Source of the DNA: Marimonas lutisalis
Lineage (GTDB): Bacteria; Pseudomonadota; Alphaproteobacteria; Rhodobacterales; Rhodobacteraceae
Assembly (NCBI RefSeq): GCF_005434965.1
Contig: NZ_SKCI01000003.1
Coordinates: 372,001-436,000, forward strand
Length of the DNA stretch: 64,000 bases
Direction: 5' to 3'
Below the pieces are notes generated by a model that saw nothing but the letters and a program-made list of their open reading frames with translations, was not told the origin of the DNA and searched no databases. A program made the position numbers and the translations under genes. This document shows positions 28,354 through 37,683 of this stretch, piece by piece. The first letter of the stretch is position 1. Each line of letters opens with the position of its first letter.

Positions 28354-28740
28354 TTACTTGATCCGTGTCCAGGTTTGGCTGGAGCAGAGAAGCCCCCCGG
28401 CAACACAGCCCTTGAGCACCAGTTTATTGCCATTCAACTGCATCTTTCCGATGTAGATCTTGTCATTCGACGGGCGCCAAACCTTGCCGTTATAGCTGCC
28501 ATCGCCATTGGCTTTCATGTTGCGCACGAGGATCTTGCCCTTGTTGGGCGAGTCGTATTCGCCGCTGCCCTTGAACGTCCGGGAAATCGTGCCACATACG
28601 TCGGCACCGCATTTCTTCATGTCGATATGCGCATAGGAACCATCGTCGACTTCGGTTTTCCAAGTGCCTACAACCGGGTCCGCCATCGCTGTTCCTGCCG
28701 AGAATGCCAACGCAGCGGCGGCAACTGCCAGTTTTTTCAT
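28354..28740 (-). CDS. DUF2147 secreted protein 2
   Basis: 128 residues with a clear signal peptide (MKKLAVAAAALAFSAGTAMA). It shares with its neighbour the pattern GTWKT, AHIDMKKCGADVCGTI, YNGKVWRPSNDKIYIGKM and LVLKGCVAGGLLCSSQTWTRI. The family is a small periplasmic lipocalin-like fold of unknown role. It is 117 bases from the first copy, likely a tandem duplication. Confidence 0.92.
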   Translation of the reverse strand: MKKLAVAAAALAFSAGTAMADPVVGTWKTEVDDGSYAHIDMKKCGADVCGTISRTFKGSGEYDSPNKGKILVRNMKANGDGSYNGKVWRPSNDKIYIGKMQLNGNKLVLKGCVAGGLLCSSQTWTRIK

Positions 28741-28866
28741 TATCTCATCCTCCCAAGGTTCCTGCGCGATCCTTGCGCAGCCCCTGCCCTGCGATCAAGC
28801 CTGACTTGAGGTCACGTTGCATTTCCCGCGCGCCCGTGCATAACGGCGCCAGATACAATCGAACGG

Positions 28867-29595
28867 ATGACGCAGATGATCCTCTACCCCGCAATCGATC
28901 TGAAAGATGGCCGCGCCGTGCGCCTGGTGCACGGGGAGATGGACCGTGAAACCGTGTTCAACGAAAACCCCGCCGCGCAGGCGCTGGAATTCGTCAACGC
29001 GGGCTGCGAATGGCTGCACCTTGTCGATCTCAACGGCGCCTTTGCCGGGGAACCGGTGAATGCCGCCCCCGTCGAGGCGATCCTGCAGCAGACGCAGGTG
29101 CCCGCACAGCTGGGCGGCGGCATCCGCGACATGGCGACGATCGAGCGCTGGATCGGCAAGGGGCTTGCCCGGGTGATCCTGGGCACCGTCGCTGTTGAAA
29201 ACCCTGCGCTTGTGCGCGATGCAGCCCGCGAATTCCCGGGCCAGGTCGCCGTCGGCATTGATGCGCGCCATGGCAAGGTGGCCACCAAGGGCTGGGCCGA
29301 GGAAACCGACGTCGATGCGACCGAGCTTGCGAAATCCTTCGAGGACGCGGGCGTTGCCGCGATCATCTACACGGACATCATGCGCGACGGCGCGATGAAA
29401 GGCCCCAATGTTGAGGCCACGGCCGCCTTGGCCCATGCCGTCTCGATCCCGGTTATCGCTTCGGGCGGTGTATCCTCGATCGAGGATCTCAAGGCGCTGA
29501 AGGCCTGCGGCGCTCCGCTCAATGGCGTAATCTCGGGTCGGGCCCTATATGATGGAGCGATTGATCTGGCCGAAGCGCTGGAAGTATTGAAGTGA
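28867..29595 (+). CDS. hisA: ProFAR isomerase
   Basis: TIM-barrel enzyme for the fourth step of histidine synthesis. It has [19 protein letters not shown] with the catalytic Asp in the first strand, [28 protein letters not shown] with the second Asp, and [15 protein letters not shown]. There are two possible ATGs (28867 and 28876); the first is listed. The length is 242 residues. One base separates it from hisF. Confidence 0.97.
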   Translation: MTQMILYPAIDLKDGRAVRLVHGEMDRETVFNENPAAQALEFVNAGCEWLHLVDLNGAFAGEPVNAAPVEAILQQTQVPAQLGGGIRDMATIERWIGKGLARVILGTVAVENPALVRDAAREFPGQVAVGIDARHGKVATKGWAEETDVDATELAKSFEDAGVAAIIYTDIMRDGAMKGPNVEATAALAHAVSIPVIASGGVSSIEDLKALKACGAPLNGVISGRALYDGAIDLAEALEVLK

Positions 29596-29596
29596 C

Positions 29597-30358
29597 ATGC
29601 TGAAAACCCGCATCATCCCCTGCCTTGACGTAGCCGATGGCCGCGTGGTGAAGGGCGTCAATTTCGTCGACCTGGTCGATGCCGGCGATCCGGTGGAATC
29701 GGCCCGTGCCTATGACGAGGCCGGCGCGGATGAGCTGTGCTTTCTCGACATCCATGCCACCCACGAAAACCGTGGTACCATGTATGACGTGGTCCAGCGC
29801 ACGGCCGAGCAATGCTATATCCCACTGACGGTGGGCGGCGGCGTGCGTACCCGCGAAGACGTGCGCGATCTGCTACTGGCGGGCGCCGACAAGGTCAGCT
29901 TCAACTCGGCCGCGGTGGCGAACCCGGATGTTGTGGCCGAGGCCGCTGACCATTTCGGCAGCCAGTGCATCGTGGTGGCGATTGACGCGAAAACCGTAAG
30001 CCCGGGCAAATGGGAGATTTTCACCCATGGCGGCCGGCGGCCCACCGGGATCGACGCGGTCGAATTCGCAAAGACCGTTGCAGCGAAGGGGGCCGGGGAA
30101 ATCCTGCTCACCTCGATGGACCGCGATGGCACGCGGGCGGGGTTCAACCTGCCGCTGACCCGCGCGATCTCGGATGCGGTCGATGTTCCGGTGATCGCTT
30201 CGGGCGGTGTCGGCACGTTGCAGCACCTTGTCGAGGGGGTAACCGAAGGCGGCGCCAGCGCCGTTCTGGCCGCATCGATCTTTCACTTTGGCGACTACAC
30301 CATTCGCGAGGCCAAGGAATACATGGTCGCCGCCGGAATCCCGATGAGGCTGGAATGA
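29597..30358 (+). CDS. hisF: Imidazole glycerol phosphate synthase, cyclase subunit
   Basis: 253-residue TIM barrel that cyclises PRFAR with ammonia from HisH. It starts [20 protein letters not shown] (catalytic Asp11). [28 protein letters not shown] and [13 protein letters not shown] are present. It overlaps hisE by four bases. Confidence 0.98.
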   Translation: MLKTRIIPCLDVADGRVVKGVNFVDLVDAGDPVESARAYDEAGADELCFLDIHATHENRGTMYDVVQRTAEQCYIPLTVGGGVRTREDVRDLLLAGADKVSFNSAAVANPDVVAEAADHFGSQCIVVAIDAKTVSPGKWEIFTHGGRRPTGIDAVEFAKTVAAKGAGEILLTSMDRDGTRAGFNLPLTRAISDAVDVPVIASGGVGTLQHLVEGVTEGGASAVLAASIFHFGDYTIREAKEYMVAAGIPMRLE

Positions 30359-30666
30359 CGCTGGACGAGCTTGAAAAAATCATCGCAACCCGTGCCGCCG
30401 CCAGCCCGGACGAGAGCTGGACAGCGAAGCTCCTGCATAAAGGGCCCGACAAGGTGGCCGAGAAGTTCGGGGAAGAGGCGATCGAAGCGGTGATCGAGGC
30501 GGTCAAAGGCGACCGGGACGGCCTGACCAGCGAAGCGGCGGATGTGCTTTTTCACCTGCTGGTCATGCTGAAATCGCGCGACGTGGCGCTGAGCGAAGTC
30601 ATGGACGAACTGGCACGGCGGCAGGGGCAATCGGGACTGGAAGAGAAAGCCGCGCGCAAGGGGTGA
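30355..30666 (+). CDS. hisE: Phosphoribosyl-ATP pyrophosphatase
   Basis: A 103-residue all-alpha MazG-like enzyme for the second step of histidine synthesis. It is the stand-alone HisE form, with no HisI fused. Seen are [24 protein letters not shown] and [14 protein letters not shown], the metal-binding EExxE and ExxD motifs. The ATG lies in ATGA with the hisF stop codon. Confidence 0.95.
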   Translation: MTLDELEKIIATRAAASPDESWTAKLLHKGPDKVAEKFGEEAIEAVIEAVKGDRDGLTSEAADVLFHLLVMLKSRDVALSEVMDELARRQGQSGLEEKAARKG

Positions 30667-30669
30667 GCG

Positions 30670-31143
30670 TCAGAGCTTGGACGAAATAACGCCCGTATTG
30701 AAGCCGCCCATCCGCAATTCACCGAACAACCGTTGATACTCGATTTTCGGACAGCGGTTCATGATCACGTCGACACCGCGGGCACGCGCCTTTTCCGCGG
30801 CCTCCGGGCTCTCGACACCGATCTGCATCCAGATGGTCTGAAGTTCCGGGAACGCCTCCAGCGCCTCGTCAACGATTGGCGGGACATGCTCGGACCGGCG
30901 GAAGATATCGACCATATCCACCGGTTCCTTGATGTCCGACAGCGTCGCGCGCACTGTTTCGCCGAAAAGCGTTTTGCCGGCGTGGCCCGGATTGACCGGG
31001 ATCACCTTGTAGCCTTTCAGGTCAAGATATCGCGCCACATAGTAGCTGGGACGCACCTCGTTCATGGAAACGCCAACCACGGCGATCACCTTGGTGCGCT
31101 GGAGGATTTCGCGCAGATGCGCATCTGAATACGACTCACTCAT
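30670..31143 (-). CDS. CoA-binding protein (YccU type)
   Basis: A 157-residue cytosolic Rossmann-fold protein of the CoA_binding_2 family. It has VIAVVGVSMNEVRPSYYVARYL, VIPVNPGHAG, VDMVDIFRRSEHVPPIVDEAL and IWMQIGVESPEAAEKARARGVDVIMNRCPKIE, the last with the conserved NxCP. The role is unclear, probably sensing CoA or a nucleotide. It is convergent with hisE, three bases apart. Confidence 0.92.
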   Translation of the reverse strand: MSESYSDAHLREILQRTKVIAVVGVSMNEVRPSYYVARYLDLKGYKVIPVNPGHAGKTLFGETVRATLSDIKEPVDMVDIFRRSEHVPPIVDEALEAFPELQTIWMQIGVESPEAAEKARARGVDVIMNRCPKIEYQRLFGELRMGGFNTGVISSKL

Positions 31144-31170
31144 GTGCCCTGCTTATCCTTTTGGCCCGAC

Positions 31171-31200
31171 AAAAAAAAGCGCCCGGAAAACTCCGGGCGC
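31171..31200 (-). terminator. Strong Rho-independent terminator
   Basis: GCGCCCGGA-GTTT-TCCGGGCGC on the minus strand, immediately followed by TTTTTTTT. It ends rlmB transcripts and/or the small RNA candidate and insulates the CoA-binding gene. Confidence 0.9.
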
Positions 31201-31255
31201 CAGTCACGGAACGAGGGACAGTGAATAGAGAAGCGGGGTTCCGTATCCGCCTCTC
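31171..31255 (-). ncRNA. Candidate small RNA behind rlmB
   Basis: On the minus strand a candidate promoter (TTCATA at 31289-31284, 16 bases, TATCTA at 31267-31262) is followed by about 85 bases that fold into GAGAGGCGG/CCGCTTCTC, then a 9-bp GCGCCCGGA/TCCGGGCGC terminator with eight T. No reading frame is present. It could also be a 3' UTR fragment of rlmB, which ends about 85 bases upstream. Confidence 0.45.
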
Positions 31256-31341
31256 ACCACCTAGATAGGCGCGATTTTCAGGTTATGAAGGGGATGTAAT
31301 AAACCTGTGAACACCGGGTTAACTTCCCCAAACGCGGCGCC

Positions 31342-32121
31342 CTAGTGCTCTAGCGAGGCATAGAGCGCCACCGCGGCGGCGTTTGAAACGTTGAGCGATC
31401 CGAACTCGCCCGCAAAGTTGATCCTGACCAATTCATCGCAGGTTTCACGGGTTTTCTGCCGCAATCCCGGTCCTTCGGCCCCCAGGACAAGGGCCACCGG
31501 ACGATCTCGCCGGCCAGAGACCGCGGCTTCGATCGTCTGCTCCGCTTCGCCATCGAGGCCAAGCACCAGGTATCCAAGGCCGCGCAACTCATCCATCGCC
31601 TGGGCGAGGTTTCGCACGCGAAGGTATGGCTGACGTTCCAGGGCTCCGCTCGCGGTTTTCGCCAGCGCACCGGTTTCCGGCGCCGAATGGTGGCGCGGCG
31701 CGATGACCGCAAGCGCCCCGAACACCTCGGCCGAGCGCAGGATGGCGCCGACGTTGTGCGGATCCGTCACCCGGTCGAGCAGGATGACACGCGGCGCGCG
31801 ATCTGGCGTTCCAATACACAGATCGCCCATCGACCCCCAGTCCAGCGGACGCACTTCGAGTGCGGCGCCCTGGTGCACAGATTGCGCATCAAGAGGTGCT
31901 GCGAACTTGCGCGGATCGGACATTTCGGCTGTCATGCCGCTGGCCTCGATAGCATCGGCAAGCTTGTCGGCGGCGTTGCGCGTCACAACCAGTCGCAGCT
32001 TCTCGCGGCGCGGGTTCATCAGCGCATCCCGCACCGCGTGCAGACCGAAAAGCCAGACGGTTTCAGCCTCGCGCGCGCGGCGGGATTTCTCTTTCTCAAT
32101 AACCCAGGCCGGCTTCTTCAT
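31342..32121 (-). CDS. rlmB: 23S rRNA (guanosine-2'-O)-methyltransferase RlmB-like
   Basis: SpoU/TrmH-family (SPOUT) methyltransferase, 259 residues. The N-terminal substrate-binding domain contains LFGLHAVRDALMNPRREKLR. The knot domain has VILLDRVTDPHNVGAILRSAEVFG, LVLGAEGPGLRQKTRETCDEL and the C-terminal FGSLNVSNAAAVALYASL, the classic motifs 1-3. RlmB modifies G2251; a TrmH-like relative acting on another site cannot be excluded. Confidence 0.92.
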   Translation of the reverse strand: MKKPAWVIEKEKSRRAREAETVWLFGLHAVRDALMNPRREKLRLVVTRNAADKLADAIEASGMTAEMSDPRKFAAPLDAQSVHQGAALEVRPLDWGSMGDLCIGTPDRAPRVILLDRVTDPHNVGAILRSAEVFGALAVIAPRHHSAPETGALAKTASGALERQPYLRVRNLAQAMDELRGLGYLVLGLDGEAEQTIEAAVSGRRDRPVALVLGAEGPGLRQKTRETCDELVRINFAGEFGSLNVSNAAAVALYASLEH

Positions 32122-32215
32122 CTCCGCCTCGTTGCGCTGAATGGTGTTGCGCCGCTTATCACGGGATTTTCCTGTTGACGACCCCGGGAAGCATAAGTAA
32201 TCACCCCGTCACAGT

Positions 32216-32299
32216 GGGCGACAGGCCGCAAGGTGTGGCAGGGGACTGTAACTCCCTCGCGGAGACGCACGCTTGGTTCGATTCCAAGGTCGCCCACCA
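32216..32299 (+). tRNA. tRNA-Tyr (GTA)
   Basis: Class II tRNA with acceptor GGGCGAC/GTCGCCC, D arm GCC/GGC, anticodon stem GGGGA/TCCCT with loop CTGTAAC (anticodon GTA at 32248-32250), long variable arm (CGCGGAGACGCACG region), T arm CTTGG-TTCGATT-CCAAG, discriminator A, encoded CCA (32297-32299). Accessory genes begin right after it. Confidence 0.96.
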
Positions 32300-32485
32300 T
32301 TCAATCCCTCCAAAACTAAAGCTGACTTGCCCGCATTGAATAGTTTTTACTTTTCAGTCAGTTACCGACGACAGTGCCAGCTGAGACCTCACGTTTGGTC
32401 TCTGATCAAGGGCGTTTCGGGGTAGGTTCGGAGAAAGTCTCAACGGGGCAATTGCGCGTGAGGTCTTGGGGCCGTTTTGACTCGT

Positions 32486-34177
32486 TTAGAGTTGCGGGAA
32501 TCCAAGAATCTGACGTTGCTCTTTCCAGTCCAGAGGCAGGTCAGGAAGGCTGCGCAGTGCTTTCGCATTGAGATGGGGTGGCTGGCGGCCCTCGAGAATG
32601 GCCGTTGTAATGTCCGGGGCCAGCCAGGCGAGTGGAAGAATGCGGCTGACAGACCCACTACGTAACCCTTCCCGCTCTTCGATTTGCCGAATTGTTGAAG
32701 TCTTCCCCTCAAGAACCTCGCCTGCCCATCGTCTTGCATCGGCGACAAGCGTGATGAGGTCCGGGTCTCTTCGTATCGCGCCTTCAGGAGCGATTACGAT
32801 CGGCCGGGCCCGTCCATTTTGGCTTTTCTGGTACGGTGCTTCGATGTTCGCCGCTATTGGAGCACAGGTTGCATTCGGATCGAGAAGCATATGCAGATTA
32901 AGCTGGATGCACAGGCGGTCCTCTTGGACATCAATCTGATTGATCAAGCCGGCTAAGTTCAGCCCGTTGGTATCGTCTTCGTGTGCGGCAATCTCTGTGC
33001 ACCAGGCGTCTGCCGCCCGTAGGAAATCAGCAATTCGTACGCCGCCCGCCTCCCCCTTGACCCGCATCACCCGATCCGCCAACCAGGTCTTGTCGCTCAG
33101 GCTGTTCTTCAAGCTGTTTAGAACAAGGCGCTCGATCTCATTGGCAGGCAAAAGCTCCGTGTTCTTCTTCTCCTCTGCTCCCGATACTTTCGATGCGTAA
33201 TACCAATAGCGTTTCGTCCGCGTCGTTCCATCTCGACGAATGGACTTGCTTGCGTAGGTCGTGCGCATCGGCCTACCCCTAATGTCGAAGAGCAAGCCGT
33301 CCAATGGGCGTCGAGCAGAGCGCCTGGTCGCGCTGATCTTCTTGCCACCGTGACCCGCAAGCAAGGCCTGCACTTGCCTCCATGTCGCGTCATCGATGAT
33401 GGCCGCGTGCAACCCTTCGTGCAGCTCTTGCTTGTGGCGGATTTTACCGATGTAGATCGGGTTGCGCAGGATGTTGTAGAGCGCACCGCGTGAAAGGGCT
33501 CTTCCGCCACTTCTACACCCATGCCTGTCGGTCCGTCGTTTGCTGACAACGCCCAGCTCGGCCAGCCGTACCGAGAGTTGTCGCACCGACCCTGCGATCA
33601 GATACTCGGCAAAGATTTTCCGGATCGCCTTGGCTTCACTTTGGTTCACGACCAGCGCCTTGTCCTTGACGTCGTAGCCCATCGGCACGGCGCCTCCCAT
33701 CCACATGCCCTTACGTTTGGAGGCCGCAACCTTGTCCCGGATGCGCTCGGCTGTTACCTCGCGTTCGAACTGGGCGAAAGACAACAACACATTCAGCGTC
33801 AGCCGCCCCATCGATGACGTCGTATTGAAAGCCTGCGTGACAGATACGAACGACACCCCTGCCCCGTCAAACACATCGACCATCTTTGCGAAGTCAGCAA
33901 GCGACCGGGTCAGGCGATCCACCTTGTAGACGACAATGACGTCGATGCGCCCACCGCGCACATCCTCCAACAATTGCTTGAGGCCAGGGCGATCCATAGA
34001 TCCGCCAGAGAATCCACCATCGTCGTAGCGTTTCGACAGCTCTGACCATCCTTCATGTTTCTGGCTCAGGATGTAGGCCGCACAGGCTTCACGCTGTGCA
34101 TCCAGTGAGTTGAAGTCCTGTTCCAGCCCCTCCTCAGTCGATTTGCGGGTATAAATGGCGCAGCGCTGGCGGATCAT
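32486..34177 (-). CDS. Large serine recombinase
   Basis: A 563-residue site-specific recombinase. The resolvase catalytic domain starts RCAIYTRKSTEEGLEQDFNS with the nucleophile Ser13. It continues with YDDGGFSGGSMDRPGLKQLL and VVYKVDRLTRSLADF. A recombinase domain follows (MGYDVKDKALVVNQSEAKAI, then NPIYIGKIRHK) with a zinc-ribbon-like segment and a helical C-terminus. It probably integrates or excises this element. The start overlaps the DUF2924 gene by four bases. Confidence 0.93.
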   Translation of the reverse strand: MIRQRCAIYTRKSTEEGLEQDFNSLDAQREACAAYILSQKHEGWSELSKRYDDGGFSGGSMDRPGLKQLLEDVRGGRIDVIVVYKVDRLTRSLADFAKMVDVFDGAGVSFVSVTQAFNTTSSMGRLTLNVLLSFAQFEREVTAERIRDKVAASKRKGMWMGGAVPMGYDVKDKALVVNQSEAKAIRKIFAEYLIAGSVRQLSVRLAELGVVSKRRTDRHGCRSGGRALSRGALYNILRNPIYIGKIRHKQELHEGLHAAIIDDATWRQVQALLAGHGGKKISATRRSARRPLDGLLFDIRGRPMRTTYASKSIRRDGTTRTKRYWYYASKVSGAEEKKNTELLPANEIERLVLNSLKNSLSDKTWLADRVMRVKGEAGGVRIADFLRAADAWCTEIAAHEDDTNGLNLAGLINQIDVQEDRLCIQLNLHMLLDPNATCAPIAANIEAPYQKSQNGRARPIVIAPEGAIRRDPDLITLVADARRWAGEVLEGKTSTIRQIEEREGLRSGSVSRILPLAWLAPDITTAILEGRQPPHLNAKALRSLPDLPLDWKEQRQILGFPQL

Positions 34178-34626
34178 TGCATACCCCCTTCACGCAGCCC
34201 AAAGAACTTTGGTCCGTTCCTGTTCGTCCCGGTCATCGCCCGTGCCACGGCGGACAAGGACGTATAGCTCTGACCATTCCACACGGCACCGCCTTCGGTG
34301 ACCAGCACCTCGTGGGTTGCCCCGCCCCAGTCTTTCAGAAGGCGGGTGCCGTCGTGGACAATTGGGGCCAGAACCTTTCCAGCCGTGCCCTTGGCCGCGC
34401 CTGCTTCCCTTTCCTTGATGATCCGGTTCCAGTCACGACGCGCTTTGGCAGGCTCGGCGCCCTCCATTCCCACCTGTGCCTGCCAGGCGAGTGCCAGCCG
34501 CATCAGGCGGGCGGTGAAGGTCTTTGGCGGCGCGACACCCCTGGCTTCAGCCCAAAGTTGCCGAAGCGTGGCTGCGCTTGCGCCTTCCAATCGCTGAATT
34601 TCCGGACTGGATGTCGCCGATCTCAT
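34174..34626 (-). CDS. DUF2924 protein
   Basis: 150 residues. The conserved DUF2924 pattern is LWAEARGVAPPKTFTARLMRLALAWQ, GTRLLKDWGGATHEVLVTEGG and the end NGQSYTSLSAVARAMTGTNRNGPKFFGL. Such proteins are nearly always encoded directly beside large serine recombinases in alphaproteobacterial elements. The second half resembles a small DNA-binding-like fold, and a role as recombination accessory factor is plausible but unproven. It overlaps both neighbours by four bases. Confidence 0.92.
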   Translation of the reverse strand: MRSATSSPEIQRLEGASAATLRQLWAEARGVAPPKTFTARLMRLALAWQAQVGMEGAEPAKARRDWNRIIKEREAGAAKGTAGKVLAPIVHDGTRLLKDWGGATHEVLVTEGGAVWNGQSYTSLSAVARAMTGTNRNGPKFFGLREGGMQ

Positions 34627-34892
34627 TGGCCTTCTCCAGACACCAGGCGATAGCGTGCCGACTTGCTGGAACGATCAAGTTCGATCAACAGGCCCGAAGA
34701 TCGCAGCCGCGAGATCGCGGCGCGGACCGTGTGGGCCTGCCAGTCCAGACGGTTCTGGATCTGCGAGACCGTTGCGCCGTTGCGCCGCGACAGCAGCTTG
34801 CGCAACATCTCTGTCTTGGTTGTGATTTCTGGTTTGAGAGTCTTGGTTTTCGACAGCTCGGTCGCACGGGCTTCAGTGATTTGTGCAGTCAT
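34623..34892 (-). CDS. DUF3489 winged-helix-like protein
   Basis: 89 residues from the ATG at 34892, chosen over one four codons upstream because GGAG lies six bases before it. The C-terminal half (TKTEMLRKLLSRRNGATVSQ, IQNRLDWQAHTVRAAISRL, then YRLV) is the DUF3489 winged-helix pattern. It is first in the DUF3489-DUF2924-recombinase operon and so could be its DNA-binding regulator or a directionality factor. Confidence 0.88.
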   Translation of the reverse strand: MTAQITEARATELSKTKTLKPEITTKTEMLRKLLSRRNGATVSQIQNRLDWQAHTVRAAISRLRSSGLLIELDRSSKSARYRLVSGEGQ

Positions 34893-34966
34893 TTTGGTCT
34901 CCATCTATGTGCAGGGCTCCCACGCCCCGTACCGGCCAAAGCCCGGCGATCCGGGCGGGAGACTCA

Positions 34967-35908
34967 ATGGTCGGTGACGTCAGTGGCGCTCCACCGGCAG
35001 TCAAAGTCCAGAGAAAATTGCAGGCCCGCCAACTATTGCAGGTCAAGAAAGGCGAACGGCCGTCGCCGCCCGCCCAACTGTCAAATGTCGATCTTCTCAG
35101 CGATACTCAGGCCGCCCGTCTCACCCATCCCGAACGCACGTTGACTCACGGGTCCGTTATCCAGGCTGCGCTCCAGAACGCGATCAATAGCGACCTGCTC
35201 GGTTCGGTGGTTGCGGTCGTCTCCGTACCGGTCCCGGCGCTTTCCGAGGATCGGATCCTGATCCCCCGAGGCTACAGCTTTTTTGGCCAATATCCCTCCG
35301 GTATCGAAATGCACCAGACGCGCATCCTGATCCTCTGGACCCGCGTCCTGACCCCGGACGGCAAGGTCTGGCTCGAGGTCGCCGGCGATGCCACCATGCG
35401 CCACGAAGGCCAGACCGTGGACCGGACCACCGCCCTCAACATGGCCCAGACCATCGTCGGCGACGCCAAGGCCCGCGTCTCTGAAAAGAACCCGCTCGTC
35501 TCGGGCAAGGTGGAATATGCTTGCCGCCCCCTTCGGGTCCAGGTCGCCGTGCCGCCCGCCATCGATCACGGCGCCTCGATCACCATCCGCCTCTTCGCCT
35601 CAGGCAGCGTCCGGGACTACGCCCCCACCTATCTCTTCGGCAAGGCCGTCTCGCTCGATGCACTCCGCGCCGAGAAGATGGAGAACATCGCCACACTCGC
35701 CGAGGAAAGCCTTGAGGCCGCGCTGCAGACCTTGGTCGAGGCGAGGCTCAACGTCCTGATCAGTGGGGGGACCTCGACCGGCAACCCGCTGAGCACAGAA
35801 ATGCCTCGAAGAAGGATGTCTTTGCTGTTGCAAAACGCCTTATTACTACTCGCCTCATGTCCAATGACCAGCGCAAGATCGAGCAGAGAACCTATGGCAG
35901 ACTATTGA
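34967..35908 (+). pseudogene. TrbI/VirB10-like conjugation protein fragment, probably chimeric
   Basis: Residues from about 40 to 130 fit the C-terminal domain of TrbI/VirB10 of type IV secretion: LTHGSVIQAALQNAINSDL and ILIPRGYSFFGQY. After LTPDGKVWLE the family resemblance stops and an unrelated, more GC-rich segment follows (VEYACRPLRVQVAVPP and DYAPTYLFGKAVSLDALRAE). The N-terminal membrane and periplasmic parts of VirB10 are missing. From about 35806 a gene-like frame continues in another phase to a TGA at 35995. It reads as a fused or truncated remnant and is not expected to work in conjugation. Confidence 0.6.
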
Positions 35909-35997
35909 GAAAAGCGATCGAAGACGGTGTTGGCCTAGGTGATGCATGGAGTGAAAAGCTTCGTAGCAAGGCAAAACATGCCGGACACGAGGATTGA

Positions 35998-36408
35998 TCG
36001 TCCATCGTCTGTCGAAGTTTCTCCGGATGCTCACTCGCCCAAACAGTCAGCAAAGCAGGATTGATGGCGAAGGGCTTATCAGTCCAGTTTTCGCACGACG
36101 CTACGAGAAGGTTCGCGCCACGGTCGATCTGGTCGGTGTTTATGCGGACATGCGATGCGGTTGCACACGGAGTGCACATGTAGAGTGCCCAGGACGCTTG
36201 GGATGCTGACGGAGCGCTCCAATCCTCCAGAAGAAATCCGAGAGCTCCCTACAAACAGAGGTTTGACAGGCGACTGTTGGAGGGGATGGGACTGACGTCG
36301 AACCATCTCCACATTGAGACGCCACATCCGCCGGGCATCACGGTGGCATCTGGCCGCCAAGACCCCTTGATGTGAGCCCGAATGAGATCGAAGGCGTGGC
36401 CCGCAGGC
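35998..36408. other. Decayed intergenic stretch
   Basis: No gene can be supported. A minus-strand frame near 35950-36150 (containing DKPFAINPALLTVWASEHPE) has a protein-like composition but no proper start or recognised family. It may be a remnant. Confidence 0.5.
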
Positions 36409-37683
36409 TCATGTCTTAGCCTTTTTCTTCTGGTTCGGTGCGACTTCCAGACTGCTCGTCTCGGTTGATACGAAGGCGGTCTTCTCGGCTCTGTCCGAGG
36501 CCTTTGCTCTTTTGAGCCTGACGAGGACGTAACTCGTGTAGCTCACCATCAGAAAAGTGAGCAGCCAACTCGCGGCTTCGTCTCCGAATGCAGCCGAAAC
36601 CAGGCTCGTCAGAAGGGGGCCTGTGACGGCGCCCATTGTCCAGACGAACAGCAAGGTGACTGTGGTCGACGCCACGTAAACTGGAACCGTGCGATCCATC
36701 GCATGAGCGACAAGCAAAGAGTATGCCGTAAGAAGGGCGCCTCCGAGAACAAAGATCAAGCCAAGAAGCGCCCATTGCATGTTGGTCCCCAGGACGGCCC
36801 TGTAACCCGCGCCGTCTCCGGAGCCGACGATTGACAGATGCAACAACACAGCAGATGCCACGCAGCCGTTCGCGACGATTATCCTGCGGCGATCGTAAAA
36901 GTCTGACGCCCATCCCAAGGGATACATGAAAACGATACGACCCAGATAAAGAGCACCGATGGCAAGCGCGATCTCCTCGGCGTCGATACCTTGGGTGGCC
37001 GCTCGATATGGTGCAACATTGAGAAGCGTGGTTGCGACCATGCCGACCGTGAACGAACCAATCCATGCGGTCGGGGAGTCCCGGAACACCGCCTTGAGAC
37101 GAACCGAGGCATCAGCGTGTACCGATGGCGGATCAGTTCGGGCGGCTGTCAGAATGACGATGGCAAGGCAGTACAGCAGCGAAACCACGACAAACGCGAC
37201 ATTGAGATCGTCGGGAAGAACCGGGATCATGATCTGACTGCCAACGGAAAGGGCGCCGAGCAGGATTGCATAAATGGCCAGCAAGCGCCCTCGGCTGTTT
37301 CCATCCACCGATTGGCTGACCCAGGCGTCTCCGATGGCGAAAAGGGCCGCCGTCGCAAGACCAGTGGTGAATCGCACGCCCAGCAGAACTGGAACGAAGT
37401 CGGTCAAGGCGAAGACCAATGTCGACGCTATGCAGATCGCCGCGCCGGCAGCGAAGGATCGGATGTGGCCGATCCGCGTGATCCAGCCGGCCGTGTGAAA
37501 GCAGCCGACAAGGAAGCCGAACGAGTAGAATGCCGGCGCCAGCGCCGCAACTTCCTGCGAGGCACCGGACGCGGCAAAGTCGAGGGCGACGAGCGTTCCG
37601 GACGCAGCCGTGACCAGTTGGATCGAGGCCATCGCGGCGAAAAGCGCGCGCAGGGTGAGAAGTCGTTCGTTGATTACTATCAT
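36409..37683 (-). CDS. MFS transporter
   Basis: 424 residues with twelve hydrophobic helices. A degenerate motif A is seen after helix 2 (TAGWITRIGHIRSFA), and a second-half equivalent lies at GWASDFYDRRRI. The overall type resembles the YcaD/MFS sugar-phosphate-like permeases. The C-terminus is a charged cytoplasmic tail ending KKKAKT. The substrate is unknown. The start overlaps the end of the secreted-protein gene upstream by four bases, so the two are probably co-transcribed. Confidence 0.85.
   Translation of the reverse strand: MIVINERLLTLRALFAAMASIQLVTAASGTLVALDFAASGASQEVAALAPAFYSFGFLVGCFHTAGWITRIGHIRSFAAGAAICIASTLVFALTDFVPVLLGVRFTTGLATAALFAIGDAWVSQSVDGNSRGRLLAIYAILLGALSVGSQIMIPVLPDDLNVAFVVVSLLYCLAIVILTAARTDPPSVHADASVRLKAVFRDSPTAWIGSFTVGMVATTLLNVAPYRAATQGIDAEEIALAIGALYLGRIVFMYPLGWASDFYDRRRIIVANGCVASAVLLHLSIVGSGDGAGYRAVLGTNMQWALLGLIFVLGGALLTAYSLLVAHAMDRTVPVYVASTTVTLLFVWTMGAVTGPLLTSLVSAAFGDEAASWLLTFLMVSYTSYVLVRLKRAKASDRAEKTAFVSTETSSLEVAPNQKKKAKT

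Noticed and set aside
32280-32330. Attachment site formed by the tRNA-Tyr 3' end
   Set aside because: No second copy of the tRNA end was found in the window, and the nearby recombinase is of serine type, so no att site is claimed.
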